From Rickettsiaceae bacterium (GTDB lineage Bacteria > Pseudomonadota > Alphaproteobacteria > Rickettsiales > Rickettsiaceae), in NCBI GenBank assembly GCA_028372485.1, contig JAOMYS010000007.1, positions 1-17,742 of the forward strand: a stretch of 17,742 nt of DNA, written 5' to 3'. A model generated the notes under the pieces. That model was not told the origin of the DNA, made no database searches, and saw only the letters and a list, made by a program, of their open reading frames with translations. Made by a program: the position numbers and the translations under genes. This document shows, piece after piece, positions 1-8,319 of this stretch (within the stretch, counting starts at the first letter, position 1; every line of letters begins with the position of its first letter).

Positions 1-35
1 GTCATTTTGCATGTGAGTTTTGCTTTCCCTAGGTC

Positions 36-172
36 GTTAGAGCTATACAGAATCTCATATGTAGAGTCATACTCTATGCTTTAGAGATCTCGTATAACTC
101 GTTAAAAAACTCGTTTACGAGATGACAGGCTGGTAGAAAATTTTGCAAAGAGCTCATTTATGAGATGACAAG
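36..172. repeat. Intergenic palindromic repeat cluster (left spacer)
   Basis: The spacer downstream of ruvX carries several short dyads. A 6-bp stem with a CAT loop lies at 62-76 (TAGAGT/ACTCTA). A hairpin at 87-123 has 8-bp perfect arms ATCTCGTA/TACGAGAT, and its 5' half (82-101) is identical over 20 bases to 9009-9028. A second unit at 150-170 (CTCAT-TT-ATGAG) ends in the same GATGACA tag that follows the 87-123 hairpin. Bases 40-56 match 9176-9192 at 16 of 17 positions. The pattern resembles the small palindromic elements common between genes in Rickettsiales. The structures may also serve as a terminator for ruvX, which ends at 179. I see no coding potential here. Confidence 0.7.
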
Positions 173-178
173 AAGCTA

Positions 179-643
179 TTATATCTTTTTACAAGACTCC
201 AGAACAGTCTCTAGGATCATACTAGCAGCTATTATATCGTCTTTTTGATTGCGCTGTTTCCTTTTAAGGTCAAGGCTTTTAAGTAAGTTATCAGCAGCTT
301 TGGATGTCAAACGTTCATCTTGCATAAAGATTGGAATATTAATATGGGTTGATAATCTATCTGCAAACTTTAAGATTGCTAAGGTCTGATCACTCTGAGT
401 ACCATCCATATTAATCGGCATGCCCATAACAACTGTACAAGCGTCATGCTTTTTTATTAAATCTATAATTTGCTGTAATTGCTTCTTCTCTGATGAAGTA
501 TCTATCAAACATAGTGGCATTGATATATTATGATTAGGGTCAGATATAGCAATGCCAATTTTTCGTTTCCCATAATCAATAGAAATAATAGGTTTTCCTT
601 TGGTGAAAAACTTATAAAATTCTTGAACCGTATTAATGATCAT
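179..643 (-). CDS. ruvX: RuvX/YqgF family putative Holliday junction resolvase / pre-16S rRNA nuclease
   Basis: A 154-residue protein of the RNase H-like YqgF/RuvX family, a cytoplasmic nuclease needed for 16S rRNA 5' end maturation in E. coli and also proposed as a Holliday junction resolvase. The N-terminal strand ISIDYGKRKIGIAIS (about residues 20-34) carries the first catalytic Asp (D23). VVMGMPINMDGTQSDQT (71-87) is the conserved nucleotide-fold loop, QDERLTS (108-114) supplies the catalytic Glu (E110), and KDDIIAASMILE (134-145) supplies the last acidic residue. Length is normal for the family, with about 15 extra residues before the first strand, so translation could begin a little further in. 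It diverges from the phosphoethanolamine transferase gene across 41 bases of A/T-rich DNA. Identity is firm; the in vivo substrate is from family knowledge. Confidence 0.92.
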   Translation of the reverse strand: MIINTVQEFYKFFTKGKPIISIDYGKRKIGIAISDPNHNISMPLCLIDTSSEKKQLQQIIDLIKKHDACTVVMGMPINMDGTQSDQTLAILKFADRLSTHINIPIFMQDERLTSKAADNLLKSLDLKRKQRNQKDDIIAASMILETVLESCKKI

Positions 644-684
644 GCTAGTAAATATCTGTATTTTAATTTTAGAGAAATTTTCTT

Positions 685-2274
685 ATGTTCAAGTTTATTC
701 AGAGGCATATTGGTGCTAATATGATTAAGTCTGCGTTTGCCTTTGCGATAATTTACTGCCTTTTGTTTAACTCAGCGGTAATAATTTATAAATTTGAATA
801 TTACCAAGCAAATATTTTGACTGCCATATTAGAGCTTGCAAAGGATTTTGTCTATCTAGTAATTACTTTATTTGTATTCTTTTTGGGGTTATCAATTCAT
901 AGAATTATATTCATCATTGGATCTTTACTTTTATTTTCTACAGGCGCTCTTGCTAGCTATTATTTATTCTTTTTCTCTATTAGTCCAACACTTGGCATGA
1001 TGCCTTCTATCTTTGGTACGCATCATACCGAACTATATGAGCTTCTTAGCGTGAAAATGATCATATGGGAATCGTTTAGTATCCTGATCTGTCTTTATAG
1101 TATTAGTCATTTTAATGTACAGACTACCAAGCTATTCTTCTCTCGTATTCTTTCTGCCGTATGTCTTTTAATAGTAATAAATAATGTTATTACTCCTAAA
1201 TTTAGCTTTATGAAAACATATTTTCCAATGCAATATCTGCATAATAGTTATGTGTTTTTTTTTGGAAAATCGCATAACAAATATACAAAAGAGGACATAA
1301 GTACAAAATATAAATTTCAGGATAAATCAGAAGATGATCTAATAGGAGTGTTTGTTGTAGGAGAATCTGCAAGATACGACCATTTTGGTATCAATGGATA
1401 TGAAAGAGATACTACACCTCATTTATCTAAAATAAAAAATCTTGTAACATTCAAATCAGAGGCCTGTTCAAATAATACGTATCTAGCTGTACCATGTATG
1501 CTTTCAAGGTTTGGGGCAAAAGATATTGATTTAGTCAATACGGAGACAAGCATGTTATCTATACTTACGAAACTAGGTTTTGATACTATATGGTTTGGTA
1601 CTCAATCTATTACGAAATATTACCGCAATCAGGAAGGAGGCTCTTTTTATGATGAAGTAAATTTTCATACTATGCCAGGTGGTTCGCTCGTTTTTATGCC
1701 AAATAGCCATGATTGCCAGATGCTTCCATATTTAGAAAAGAGTATTAAATCTGACGGTAAGAAATTCATTGTATTACATATGACAGGAAGCCATTGGAAT
1801 TATGCAGCTAGACATCCGGAAGAATTTACAAAATTTCAACCAGTTGCAGATAGTAGTATGAAGCACGACCCTTCAGGATGCTCCATAGAAGAATTAGTAA
1901 ATAGCTATGATAATTCCATTTTATATACAGATTTTTTTCTTCATAGAGTAATTGAAACTCTAAAAGATAAAAATGCTTTTTTGCTCTATGCGTCTGATCA
2001 TGGTGAATCTTTAGGAGAAGAGGGGAGGTTAACTCATGGTCACGAATGTGAAAAATTGCCAAAAGAACAGTACAACGTCCCTTTGATGGTATGGATGTCA
2101 GATAAATATAAAAATAGTCATTCAGATAATTGGTCTTCTATGCGGGAAGAGAGTAAAAAAGAAATATCACACGATTCTATATTCCACACTATCTTGGACT
2201 GTCTTGATATAGCCTCTGAAGCAATTGATAGTTCTTTGAGTCTTTGTGGTGGTAAGAAATCACTCAAAGGATAG
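685..2274 (+). CDS. Phosphoethanolamine transferase (EptA/sulfatase family)
   Basis: A 529-residue inner-membrane enzyme of the EptA/MCR class, which moves phosphoethanolamine from phosphatidylethanolamine to lipid A (or another envelope glycan) on the periplasmic face. The first ~170 residues form about five hydrophobic segments; the rest is the soluble sulfatase-like domain. Visible zinc-site residues are E227 (in VVGESARYDHFGINGYERDT), the presumed Thr nucleophile T265 (in SNNTYLAVPCMLS), D438-H439 (in YASDHGESLGE) and H451/H453. Cys261 and Cys271 occupy the place of a conserved disulfide. The first Met at 685 is taken; an in-frame ATG at 721 is an alternative, and neither has a strong ribosome site. 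The gene runs directly into lpxB, which supports lipid A as substrate. The symbol is left blank because related enzymes act on different acceptors. Confidence 0.9.
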   Translation: MFKFIQRHIGANMIKSAFAFAIIYCLLFNSAVIIYKFEYYQANILTAILELAKDFVYLVITLFVFFLGLSIHRIIFIIGSLLLFSTGALASYYLFFFSISPTLGMMPSIFGTHHTELYELLSVKMIIWESFSILICLYSISHFNVQTTKLFFSRILSAVCLLIVINNVITPKFSFMKTYFPMQYLHNSYVFFFGKSHNKYTKEDISTKYKFQDKSEDDLIGVFVVGESARYDHFGINGYERDTTPHLSKIKNLVTFKSEACSNNTYLAVPCMLSRFGAKDIDLVNTETSMLSILTKLGFDTIWFGTQSITKYYRNQEGGSFYDEVNFHTMPGGSLVFMPNSHDCQMLPYLEKSIKSDGKKFIVLHMTGSHWNYAARHPEEFTKFQPVADSSMKHDPSGCSIEELVNSYDNSILYTDFFLHRVIETLKDKNAFLLYASDHGESLGEEGRLTHGHECEKLPKEQYNVPLMVWMSDKYKNSHSDNWSSMREESKKEISHDSIFHTILDCLDIASEAIDSSLSLCGGKKSLKG

Positions 2275-2277
2275 GGG
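2273..2277 (+). promoter_or_regulatory. Ribosome binding site deciding the lpxB TTG start
   Basis: AGGGG overlaps the stop codon of the phosphoethanolamine transferase gene and stands 7 bases ahead of the TTG at 2285. It favours that start over the upstream GTG at 2246, which has no comparable site. Confidence 0.6.
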
Positions 2278-2284
2278 ATTCAAA

Positions 2285-3439
2285 TTGTATAATAAAAAAA
2301 TCTATATTATAGCTGGCGAAGAATCGGGGGATTTTATCGGTGCATCATTGATTGATTCAATCAAATCTGAATGCGAGGATAAACACAAATCAGCTGAAAT
2401 TCTTGGAATTGGCGGAGCTCGTATGGAAAAAGCTGGACTAAAAGATCCTTTATTTGATATTAAGCAGATAAATTTGATGGGTTTTTTAGAAGTTTTGCCT
2501 CATATCTTTCGTATAAAAAGACTAATTAATGACACTGTGTCTGATATTATAAAGAAGCAACCAGACATCCTAGTCACTATCGATTCACCTGGTTTTACCT
2601 TTAGAGTTGCAAATAAAATAAAAGAACTTGCTCCTGATATAAAGCTTGTACATATCGTTGCACCATCTGTGTGGGTTTACAAGCCAGGCAGGGCAAAGAA
2701 GTACGCTAGGATATATGACCATATGCTGACTCTTCTTCCGTTTGAGCCAAAATATTTCTCTAAACATGGCTTGAGATCTACATGTATTGGTCACCCAGTA
2801 CTAGAACAGAATTTTCTTAAGAACTCTAGGAAGCTAAGGGTAGAAATGGAGATATCTGATGATGAGATGGTTATATCCGTGACTCCGGGAAGCAGAAAAG
2901 GTGAAATAAAAAAGCATATGCTAATCATCAGGGAGGTATTTGATAAATTATCAGAGATTCACAAAATTAAAGTGATATTCGTCCAGCCCAATGATTCTAA
3001 TGTGCATTTAATTTCTAGCTTTTTACAAGGAGCGGATTTTGTTTATAATTTTTCAACAGATCGATTAAAATCATTCGCAGTTAGCAATCTAGCTCTTGCT
3101 AAATCTGGAACGAACACATTAGAGATTGCAGCTTCATCTGTTCCGATGATAGTTGGTTATAAGCTGAATCCTATCACTTTCTTTTTGTTGAAACTAGTAA
3201 TCAAAGTTAAATTTGCATCGCTTATTAATATCATACCAAATAAGGAAATTATCCCAGAATACATACAATCAGATTTTAATGCTGATAATATTCTAAATGC
3301 TTTAAGCGACTTGCTAAGTGATAAGAAAAAGAGAGAAGAACAAGTGCTTGAGGCTCAAAGCGTACTAAAAACCATAGGCTTCGGATCTAGTTCAAGACCA
3401 TCTCTTTTGGCTGCAAAAAAAATACTTGAGATGATCTAA
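2285..3439 (+). CDS. lpxB: Lipid-A-disaccharide synthase LpxB
   Basis: A GT19 glycosyltransferase that joins UDP-2,3-diacylglucosamine to lipid X to make the beta-1,6 disaccharide core of lipid A, at the cytoplasmic face of the inner membrane. Family signatures are intact: AGEESGD near the start, GIGGARMEKAGL, NLMGFLEVLPH, IDSPGFTFRVA, APSVWVYKPGRAKK, GHPVLE, TPGSRKGEI, and the C-terminal LAKSGTNTLEIA with NIIPNKEIIPEYIQ. I choose the TTG at 2285, giving 384 residues. It places the AGEESGD motif about ten residues in, as in other LpxB proteins, and AGGGG at 2273-2277 lies 7 bases upstream. A GTG at 2246 would give 397 residues and overlap the preceding gene by 29 bases. The TTG start follows that gene's stop (2272-2274) by 10 bases, so the pair is probably cotranscribed and perhaps translationally coupled. 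Confidence 0.94.
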   Translation: MYNKKIYIIAGEESGDFIGASLIDSIKSECEDKHKSAEILGIGGARMEKAGLKDPLFDIKQINLMGFLEVLPHIFRIKRLINDTVSDIIKKQPDILVTIDSPGFTFRVANKIKELAPDIKLVHIVAPSVWVYKPGRAKKYARIYDHMLTLLPFEPKYFSKHGLRSTCIGHPVLEQNFLKNSRKLRVEMEISDDEMVISVTPGSRKGEIKKHMLIIREVFDKLSEIHKIKVIFVQPNDSNVHLISSFLQGADFVYNFSTDRLKSFAVSNLALAKSGTNTLEIAASSVPMIVGYKLNPITFFLLKLVIKVKFASLINIIPNKEIIPEYIQSDFNADNILNALSDLLSDKKKREEQVLEAQSVLKTIGFGSSSRPSLLAAKKILEMI

Positions 3440-3443
3440 GGTT

Positions 3444-3488
3444 ATAGTTATTTGAAAAATATACTCTAATTCTGATTCAAATAACTAT
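3444..3488. terminator. Bidirectional stem-loop between lpxB and nagZ
   Basis: A perfect 13-bp inverted repeat, ATAGTTATTTGAA (3444-3456) and its complement at 3476-3488, with a 19-base loop, fills the gap between two convergent genes and touches the nagZ stop codon. The stem is A/T-rich with no long flanking T-run, so it is a terminator by position and symmetry rather than a textbook intrinsic terminator. Confidence 0.65.
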
Positions 3489-4435
3489 TATACCACATCA
3501 CATATAGCACTCATTTCTTCTATTTCACCACTGCAATGGAGTACTATATCACACCCAGCAGATAATGCATTTGTAGTAACTCTACACAAGCTTTTAATAA
3601 ATTCTTGTTTGGATTCCTTTAGATTATCATGAGCAATTTGACCGTGTAATGCATGCATGCAGATATCGTCTGAAACGAGAATACCATCAAAACCAATTTC
3701 ATTTCTGATGTAAGAAATAACCTTACGTGAAATAGTAGCAGAAAGAGTAGGGTCAATTGCATTGTACACTATATGCGCTGTCATTCCCCATACTTGTTTG
3801 TTTGATAACTCTTTGAATACTTTAAAATCACTTTCCTTCAGATCTTCTAAAGATGCATCTACAACTGGTAAGTCAAGATGGCTGTCTAACAAAGCTCTAC
3901 CATGACCTGGTATATGTTTTATAAACGGGATTCCTTCAGCGCTCAGGACTCCATTAATTGCAGAATTGCATAGATCTATCACTTGATTTGCATTATCACC
4001 AAAACTTCTATCGCCAATTACGTTACTTGCACCATCATATCTGATGTCACACATTGGAGCGCATGGCGAATCTATACCAAGTGCTTTCAAATCACTCATT
4101 AGAGAGAAATAATTATCATATATTCTTTGCTTAGTACTTGTTTTATCTACTTGATATTCGAGTGATAATTTTTCTGCAGATGGGTGAAGAGTTTTAATAA
4201 TTGGTGGCTTTATTCTAGCCACTCTTCCACCTTCTTGATCGACAAATATCTTTATATTAGGTGATAATGATTTTAAACTTTTTGTAAGCTCTATTATTTG
4301 CTTCCTAGATTTTACGTTACGGGAAAATAATATAAATCCGGCAATTTTTTGAATATTATTCTTGAATAGATTAATTTCATCACTGGTTAAAGAATATCCG
4401 CCAATTCCAAAAATTATAATTTGTTCTTTCTTCAT
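3488..4435 (-). CDS. nagZ: Beta-N-acetylhexosaminidase NagZ (GH3)
   Basis: A 315-residue cytoplasmic glycoside hydrolase family 3 enzyme that removes GlcNAc from GlcNAc-anhydromuropeptides during peptidoglycan recycling. Signatures: FVDQEGGRVARI (residues 64-75), the catalytic-loop region FIKHIPGHGR (171-180) with the Asp-His dyad D184/H186 (in LLDSHLDLP), and the nucleophile motif LVSDDICM with D256 just before D257. It is slightly shorter than the ~340-residue enterobacterial enzyme, ending soon after a CDIVLHCSG strand, but all catalytic elements are present. It is the last gene of the 7846-to-3488 run and starts 17 bases after dnaB. Its presence implies the organism makes and turns over some peptidoglycan. 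Confidence 0.92.
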   Translation of the reverse strand: MKKEQIIIFGIGGYSLTSDEINLFKNNIQKIAGFILFSRNVKSRKQIIELTKSLKSLSPNIKIFVDQEGGRVARIKPPIIKTLHPSAEKLSLEYQVDKTSTKQRIYDNYFSLMSDLKALGIDSPCAPMCDIRYDGASNVIGDRSFGDNANQVIDLCNSAINGVLSAEGIPFIKHIPGHGRALLDSHLDLPVVDASLEDLKESDFKVFKELSNKQVWGMTAHIVYNAIDPTLSATISRKVISYIRNEIGFDGILVSDDICMHALHGQIAHDNLKESKQEFIKSLCRVTTNALSAGCDIVLHCSGEIEEMSAICDVV

Positions 4436-4452
4436 ATCAGTTTAAGAGCATT

Positions 4453-5913
4453 TTAGTTGTTGTGAACTCTTTCTAGATCTCCAATAGTAGAATATTTATC
4501 TTCATAATAAAGTTCAATGTTTCCTATAGAGCCATTTCTGTGCTTGGCAACGATAATCTCTGACTTATTACGGGCTTTGTCGTTCTTCTCTTGCCATTGT
4601 GCATGTTCAGACGTACCTAAGGCAGGCTCTTCTCTTTTTAAGTAATATTCCTCACGGTACAAAAACATTACTATATCAGAATCTTGTTCAATTGCACCAG
4701 ATTCACGAAGATCAGAAAGCATAGGACGCTTGTCATTTCTCTGTTCAACTGCACGAGAAAGCTGAGATAAGGCAATTACAGGAATATCCAATTCTTTGGC
4801 AATTGCTTTCAATCCTTGGGTAATTTCAGATATTTCAAGCACTCTGTTATCAGTTTTTTGGTTACCATGTAACAATTGCAAATAATCAACGAATAAGATT
4901 CCGAGATTATTCTTACGTTTTAATCGTCTAGCACGAGCTCTTACTGCAGCAATTGATAGTGCCGGGGTGTCATCAATGAAAAACGGCATTCCAGCAAGTT
5001 CAGAAGCTGCTTTTCTAATGTCATTATAATGTTCTTCATTTACTTTTCCATTCCTTAAGTGAGTTGAATCAACACGTGCCATCATAGAAAGTAATCTACT
5101 TGCTAGTTGTTCTGATGACATCTCTAAAGAAAAGAAACCTACAGATTTTGGCTTTTCATCATCTTTTGCTTTTTTTAGCAGAGCCTTACATGAATTGAAT
5201 GCAAAATTTATTGCAAAAGCGGTCTTACCCATAGAAGGGCGACCAGCTACAATAACTAAATCAGAATTTTGAAAACCAGAGAGCTTATTGTCAAGATCAG
5301 TAAGGCCAGTAGATATACCTGTTATATGATCTGTATTCTTCATAGCTCTATCTATGCTTTGCAAAGACTCTGCGACAGATTGATTCATCGGAACGAAACC
5401 TTTATCCTGCATTCCTTCGCTTGCTAGTGTATATAATTTTGTTTCAGCCTCTTCTAACTGCTCTGATGCGCTTTGCTCAAGAGTAGAGTTATATGAATCA
5501 TTCACTATCTCTTCACCAATATTGATCAGATTTCTCTTAATAGCAAGATCATAAATAATCTTTCCATAATCATATGGATTTATTACAACCATTGCTCTGG
5601 TTGTTAGATTGATCAAATACTCATTCCCATTTGCATTCTTATAAAGCTCATCCTGCTCCAGCATTGACTTAAGAGTAATAGGCGTAGCACTTAATCCTTT
5701 TTCTGTGAGAACCCCAATTGCATGATAAATCTTCTGATGCAACTTCTCATGAAAATGCTCAGCTTTTAGAAATTCACTTACCCTTTCAATCACATCGGAA
5801 TTAATCAAAATAGCGCCCAGCAGCATCTGCTCTGCATGGAAATTTGCAGGCAGTTTGCGGACAAGGTCCTGATCAGGATCATTATTATTTTGTTCTGTTA
5901 CAGCGGATAACAT
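4453..5913 (-). CDS. dnaB: Replicative DNA helicase DnaB
   Basis: A 486-residue hexameric helicase that unwinds DNA ahead of the replication fork. The N-terminal DnaB domain (about residues 20-125, beginning LPANFHAEQMLLGAIL) contacts primase and the loader. The RecA-like motor shows Walker A GRPSMGKTA (224-232), FFSLEMSSEQLASRLL, the Walker B strand ILFVDYLQLL, and the C-terminal ALSQLSRAVEQR...LSDLRESGAIEQDSD, with a YREEYY segment typical of DnaB. Length is normal and no intein interrupts it. The first Met at 5913 is only 7 bases from the trxB stop, so the two are probably cotranscribed. Confidence 0.96.
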   Translation of the reverse strand: MLSAVTEQNNNDPDQDLVRKLPANFHAEQMLLGAILINSDVIERVSEFLKAEHFHEKLHQKIYHAIGVLTEKGLSATPITLKSMLEQDELYKNANGNEYLINLTTRAMVVINPYDYGKIIYDLAIKRNLINIGEEIVNDSYNSTLEQSASEQLEEAETKLYTLASEGMQDKGFVPMNQSVAESLQSIDRAMKNTDHITGISTGLTDLDNKLSGFQNSDLVIVAGRPSMGKTAFAINFAFNSCKALLKKAKDDEKPKSVGFFSLEMSSEQLASRLLSMMARVDSTHLRNGKVNEEHYNDIRKAASELAGMPFFIDDTPALSIAAVRARARRLKRKNNLGILFVDYLQLLHGNQKTDNRVLEISEITQGLKAIAKELDIPVIALSQLSRAVEQRNDKRPMLSDLRESGAIEQDSDIVMFLYREEYYLKREEPALGTSEHAQWQEKNDKARNKSEIIVAKHRNGSIGNIELYYEDKYSTIGDLERVHNN

Positions 5914-5920
5914 ATCTTAT

Positions 5921-6877
5921 TTACTCTTCACTTAAGAATTTAGTAGCCTCTAGTGCTGCCATACAACCAGTGCCAGCAGCCGTTACTGCTTGTCGATAGA
6001 TCTTGTCCTGCACGTCACCAGATGCATATACTCCATCAATACTAGTTTTTGTCGAATCGCTCGCTGTAATGATATATCCTTCATCATCCATCTTAAGCTG
6101 ATTGGCAAAAAGAGAAGTATTTGGCTTATGACCAATAGCTATAAAAACACCATCGCAAGCTAGTTTTGTTATATCACCGGATTTTGTGTTTTTGAGTTCT
6201 ACACCAGTGACAGATTTTGGATCTGTATCGCCTGTAATATTTTCTAAAGTAGAGTCCCAAATTACTGATATCTTATCATTTTTGAATAGTCTATCTTGCA
6301 ATATTTTCTCAGCTCTTAGTGAATCTCTTCGGTGTACTAAATGCACTTTGCTTGCATGATTTGTAAGATAAAGAGCTTCTTCAACTGCAGTATTTCCACC
6401 ACCAATTACGACTACTTCTTTATTTTTAAAGAAGAAACCGTCACATGTTGCGCAACCTGAGACGCCAAAACCTTGAAAGAATTTCTCGGACTCAAGTCCA
6501 ATCCATTTTGCCTGCGCTCCCGTTGCAATTACAATCGTATCTGCTTCATAAACATCACCTGATGATGTATTTGCTATAAAAGGTCTTTTGGATAGATTCA
6601 CTTTTTCAACATGATCATGTACTAATTTTGTTCCAACATTTTCTGCTTGTTTTTCCATTTCTTGCATTAACCATGGTCCTTGGATTGTATTTGCAAAACC
6701 TGGATAGTTCTCAACATCTGTAGTAATAGTAAGTTGCCCACCTGGCTGCATTCCATGTATCAATATGGGGTCGAGTGATGCTCTGGATGCATAAATTGCC
6801 GCACTTAGTCCAGCAGGACCTGAACCAATTATTAGCATCTTTGTTTTTACGTTGGATTTTTTATTAGTCATACTCAT
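5921..6877 (-). CDS. trxB: Thioredoxin-disulfide reductase TrxB
   Basis: A 318-residue FAD- and NADPH-dependent flavoenzyme that reduces thioredoxin in the cytoplasm. The FAD dinucleotide fold is MLIIGSGPAGLSAAIYASRA (residues 14-33). The redox-active pair is CATC (C142, C145, in GVSGCATCDGFFF), the NADPH fold is VVVIGGGNTAVEEALYL, and the second FAD motif is GVYASGDVQDKIYRQAVTAAGTG near the C-terminus. GIGHKP-type spacing (IAIGHKPNT) also fits. The first Met is at 6877, with a second ATG two codons on (6871); the family does not decide between them. It sits between the AEC transporter gene (33-base gap) and dnaB on the same strand. Confidence 0.96.
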   Translation of the reverse strand: MSMTNKKSNVKTKMLIIGSGPAGLSAAIYASRASLDPILIHGMQPGGQLTITTDVENYPGFANTIQGPWLMQEMEKQAENVGTKLVHDHVEKVNLSKRPFIANTSSGDVYEADTIVIATGAQAKWIGLESEKFFQGFGVSGCATCDGFFFKNKEVVVIGGGNTAVEEALYLTNHASKVHLVHRRDSLRAEKILQDRLFKNDKISVIWDSTLENITGDTDPKSVTGVELKNTKSGDITKLACDGVFIAIGHKPNTSLFANQLKMDDEGYIITASDSTKTSIDGVYASGDVQDKIYRQAVTAAGTGCMAALEATKFLSEE

Positions 6878-6910
6878 TCTATTATATATTTACACAGCAA
6901 CGGTGGCTAT

Positions 6911-7846
6911 CTATATAGGAGAGATATCTCTTAAGAAAATTGTTGCCATAATCGGCATATATATTAGAACAAAGATTAGAGAAAGCAATACCGCTGCAGC
7001 CATTTTTTCTGGATAAATTCTATAAAGTGATGCCAGAACAATTGTATTAGTGGCAAGAGGTGAAAAACATAGCATCTGTAGAGCATTATAGTAATTTTCA
7101 TTATACCACCCTAAAACAAAGCGATCTAGCAAAATAAATACATTAAACAGAATAGGGTAGAAAAGAAATTTACTGGCAAACGCAGCACCAGTAAATTTAA
7201 CATCGAGTCTAAACTCTTTTATCTGAGATAATGCAAGCCCTATCGTAACCATACCCAATATTGAGAAAACAGCTTTCATGTTATTTGAAAATTCATCAAG
7301 GAAGCTAGGAAGCTGAAAACCAGCAAGGCTCATGATGCATCCAAGGAAAAATGCGTTAAGGGTAGGGAGGCGTATAACGCTTAGCACACTTTGTTTAAAG
7401 CTACTTATATTACGTGCACAAAAATAACAACCAACAGATGATTCATAAATTGCAATCCCGATAAGTCCTAGTGCAAAAATACTTAGAGTATAGTCATCAA
7501 AGAGGGCTGTAGCTATTGGAAGTACAACATATCCGCCGTTACCTGTACCACCAGAGAGGGCAAGGAGATTTCTATATGAATCTTGCCAAAATTTTCCATA
7601 AAGAAAATAGCTAAATATACCAAGTGTTGTTGCTAACGTAAAAGTCACAACAATTATACCAAGAGAAGAGAATGTAAGGTTAGCACTTGTTGGAATAGAA
7701 AAGAATACTATTGGTGCTACGAAATAGAAGAGCAGTGATGCAATGCTTTCTTTCTCTACATTTGAAAATCTTCCCGCAAGAAAACCGAGCAATACACTAA
7801 GCAGTGATGATAATACTTTAAAGAAGACTAAACTAAAAATCGCCAT
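6911..7846 (-). CDS. AEC (auxin efflux carrier) family transporter
   Basis: A 311-residue, almost wholly hydrophobic protein with about ten membrane spans, matching the size and layout of the bacterial Mem_trans/AEC family. Family-like features are the first helix ending LLGFLAGRFSN, the helix-break motif LSGGTGNGGYVVLPIATALF (about residues 98-117) in the first half, and the FSPLATNTIVLASLYRIYPEKMAAAVLLS segment in the last third. Members move organic anions such as malate or other carboxylates; the substrate here cannot be told from sequence. It is the first gene of the run leading to trxB, dnaB and nagZ. Upstream there is a 142-base gap to gapR. Confidence 0.85.
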   Translation of the reverse strand: MAIFSLVFFKVLSSLLSVLLGFLAGRFSNVEKESIASLLFYFVAPIVFFSIPTSANLTFSSLGIIVVTFTLATTLGIFSYFLYGKFWQDSYRNLLALSGGTGNGGYVVLPIATALFDDYTLSIFALGLIGIAIYESSVGCYFCARNISSFKQSVLSVIRLPTLNAFFLGCIMSLAGFQLPSFLDEFSNNMKAVFSILGMVTIGLALSQIKEFRLDVKFTGAAFASKFLFYPILFNVFILLDRFVLGWYNENYYNALQMLCFSPLATNTIVLASLYRIYPEKMAAAVLLSLIFVLIYMPIMATIFLRDISPI

Positions 7847-7988
7847 ACGGATTTGAAAATATGCATGCTAAAAGAAAGCTTACATAATGATAACACACTC
7901 CAGGATGATTAAAAAGTATAAATCAGTCTGGTCTGCGCTTGGAAGAATGGAATGAATTAATAAGTGAAATTTGGTAGCAAATTATTTT

Positions 7989-8225
7989 CTAAACATTAAG
8001 AGCTGATCTATACAGGTCCAGCACAGCTTCTTGTTCTGCTAATTCGTCTTTATCAAGCTTCTTTAGCTTCAGTACTTGCTTCATGATTTTAGTATCAAAA
8101 CCAGCTGCTTTTGCTTCATTAAAGACTTCTTTTATGTCTTCTGCAATATCTGATTTTTCATTTTCTAATCTTTCGATTTTTGCGATAAATTGAGCAAGTT
8201 GCGATGTTGAAATTACTTCTGTCAT
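7989..8225 (-). CDS. gapR: GapR family (DUF2312/UPF0335) DNA-binding protein
   Basis: A 78-residue small helical protein. The segment LAQFIAKIERLENEKSDIAEDIKEVFNEAKAAGFD, in two halves, is the diagnostic DUF2312 block, and it continues into K(I/V)MKQVLKLKKLDKDELAEQEA. In Caulobacter, GapR clamps onto overtwisted A/T-rich DNA ahead of polymerases and stimulates type II topoisomerases; the same role is inferred here. The ATG at 8225 is preferred because AGGA at 8235-8238 stands 9 bases upstream. A TTG two codons earlier (8229-8231) is too close to that site. It diverges from the broken gene at 8385. Family identity is firm and the function is transferred. Confidence 0.9.
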   Translation of the reverse strand: MTEVISTSQLAQFIAKIERLENEKSDIAEDIKEVFNEAKAAGFDTKIMKQVLKLKKLDKDELAEQEAVLDLYRSALNV

Positions 8226-8319
8226 AACCAAGATTCCTAATTTTAAATATAACCAAAGATTACACTTATATAACTCTGTTTCTTAAAGGTAAACTAGTAT
8301 TTTTATAAATATCAAAAAA

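Noticed and set aside
1..178. CRISPR array or tRNA in the repeat-rich spacer
   Set aside because: The repeats are few, irregularly spaced and internally palindromic, with no regular spacers; no cloverleaf can be drawn.
530..724. 64-residue plus-strand open frame over ruvX
   Set aside because: Lies antisense to a well-supported ruvX and has no family signature.
1826..2794. Minus-strand open frames at 1826-2062 and 2585-2794
   Set aside because: Antisense shadows of the phosphoethanolamine transferase and lpxB genes, whose motifs are intact.
4453..5913. Intein or insertion in dnaB
   Set aside because: The protein is of ordinary length with continuous helicase motifs.
7903..7976. Short open stretches in the gapR-AEC transporter gap, one reading SGLRLEEWNELISEIW, which faintly recalls a tyrosine-recombinase core motif
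   Set aside because: Only about 22 residues between stops, no catalytic Arg/His/Tyr set, no neighbouring remnants; too short to call a mobile-element relic.
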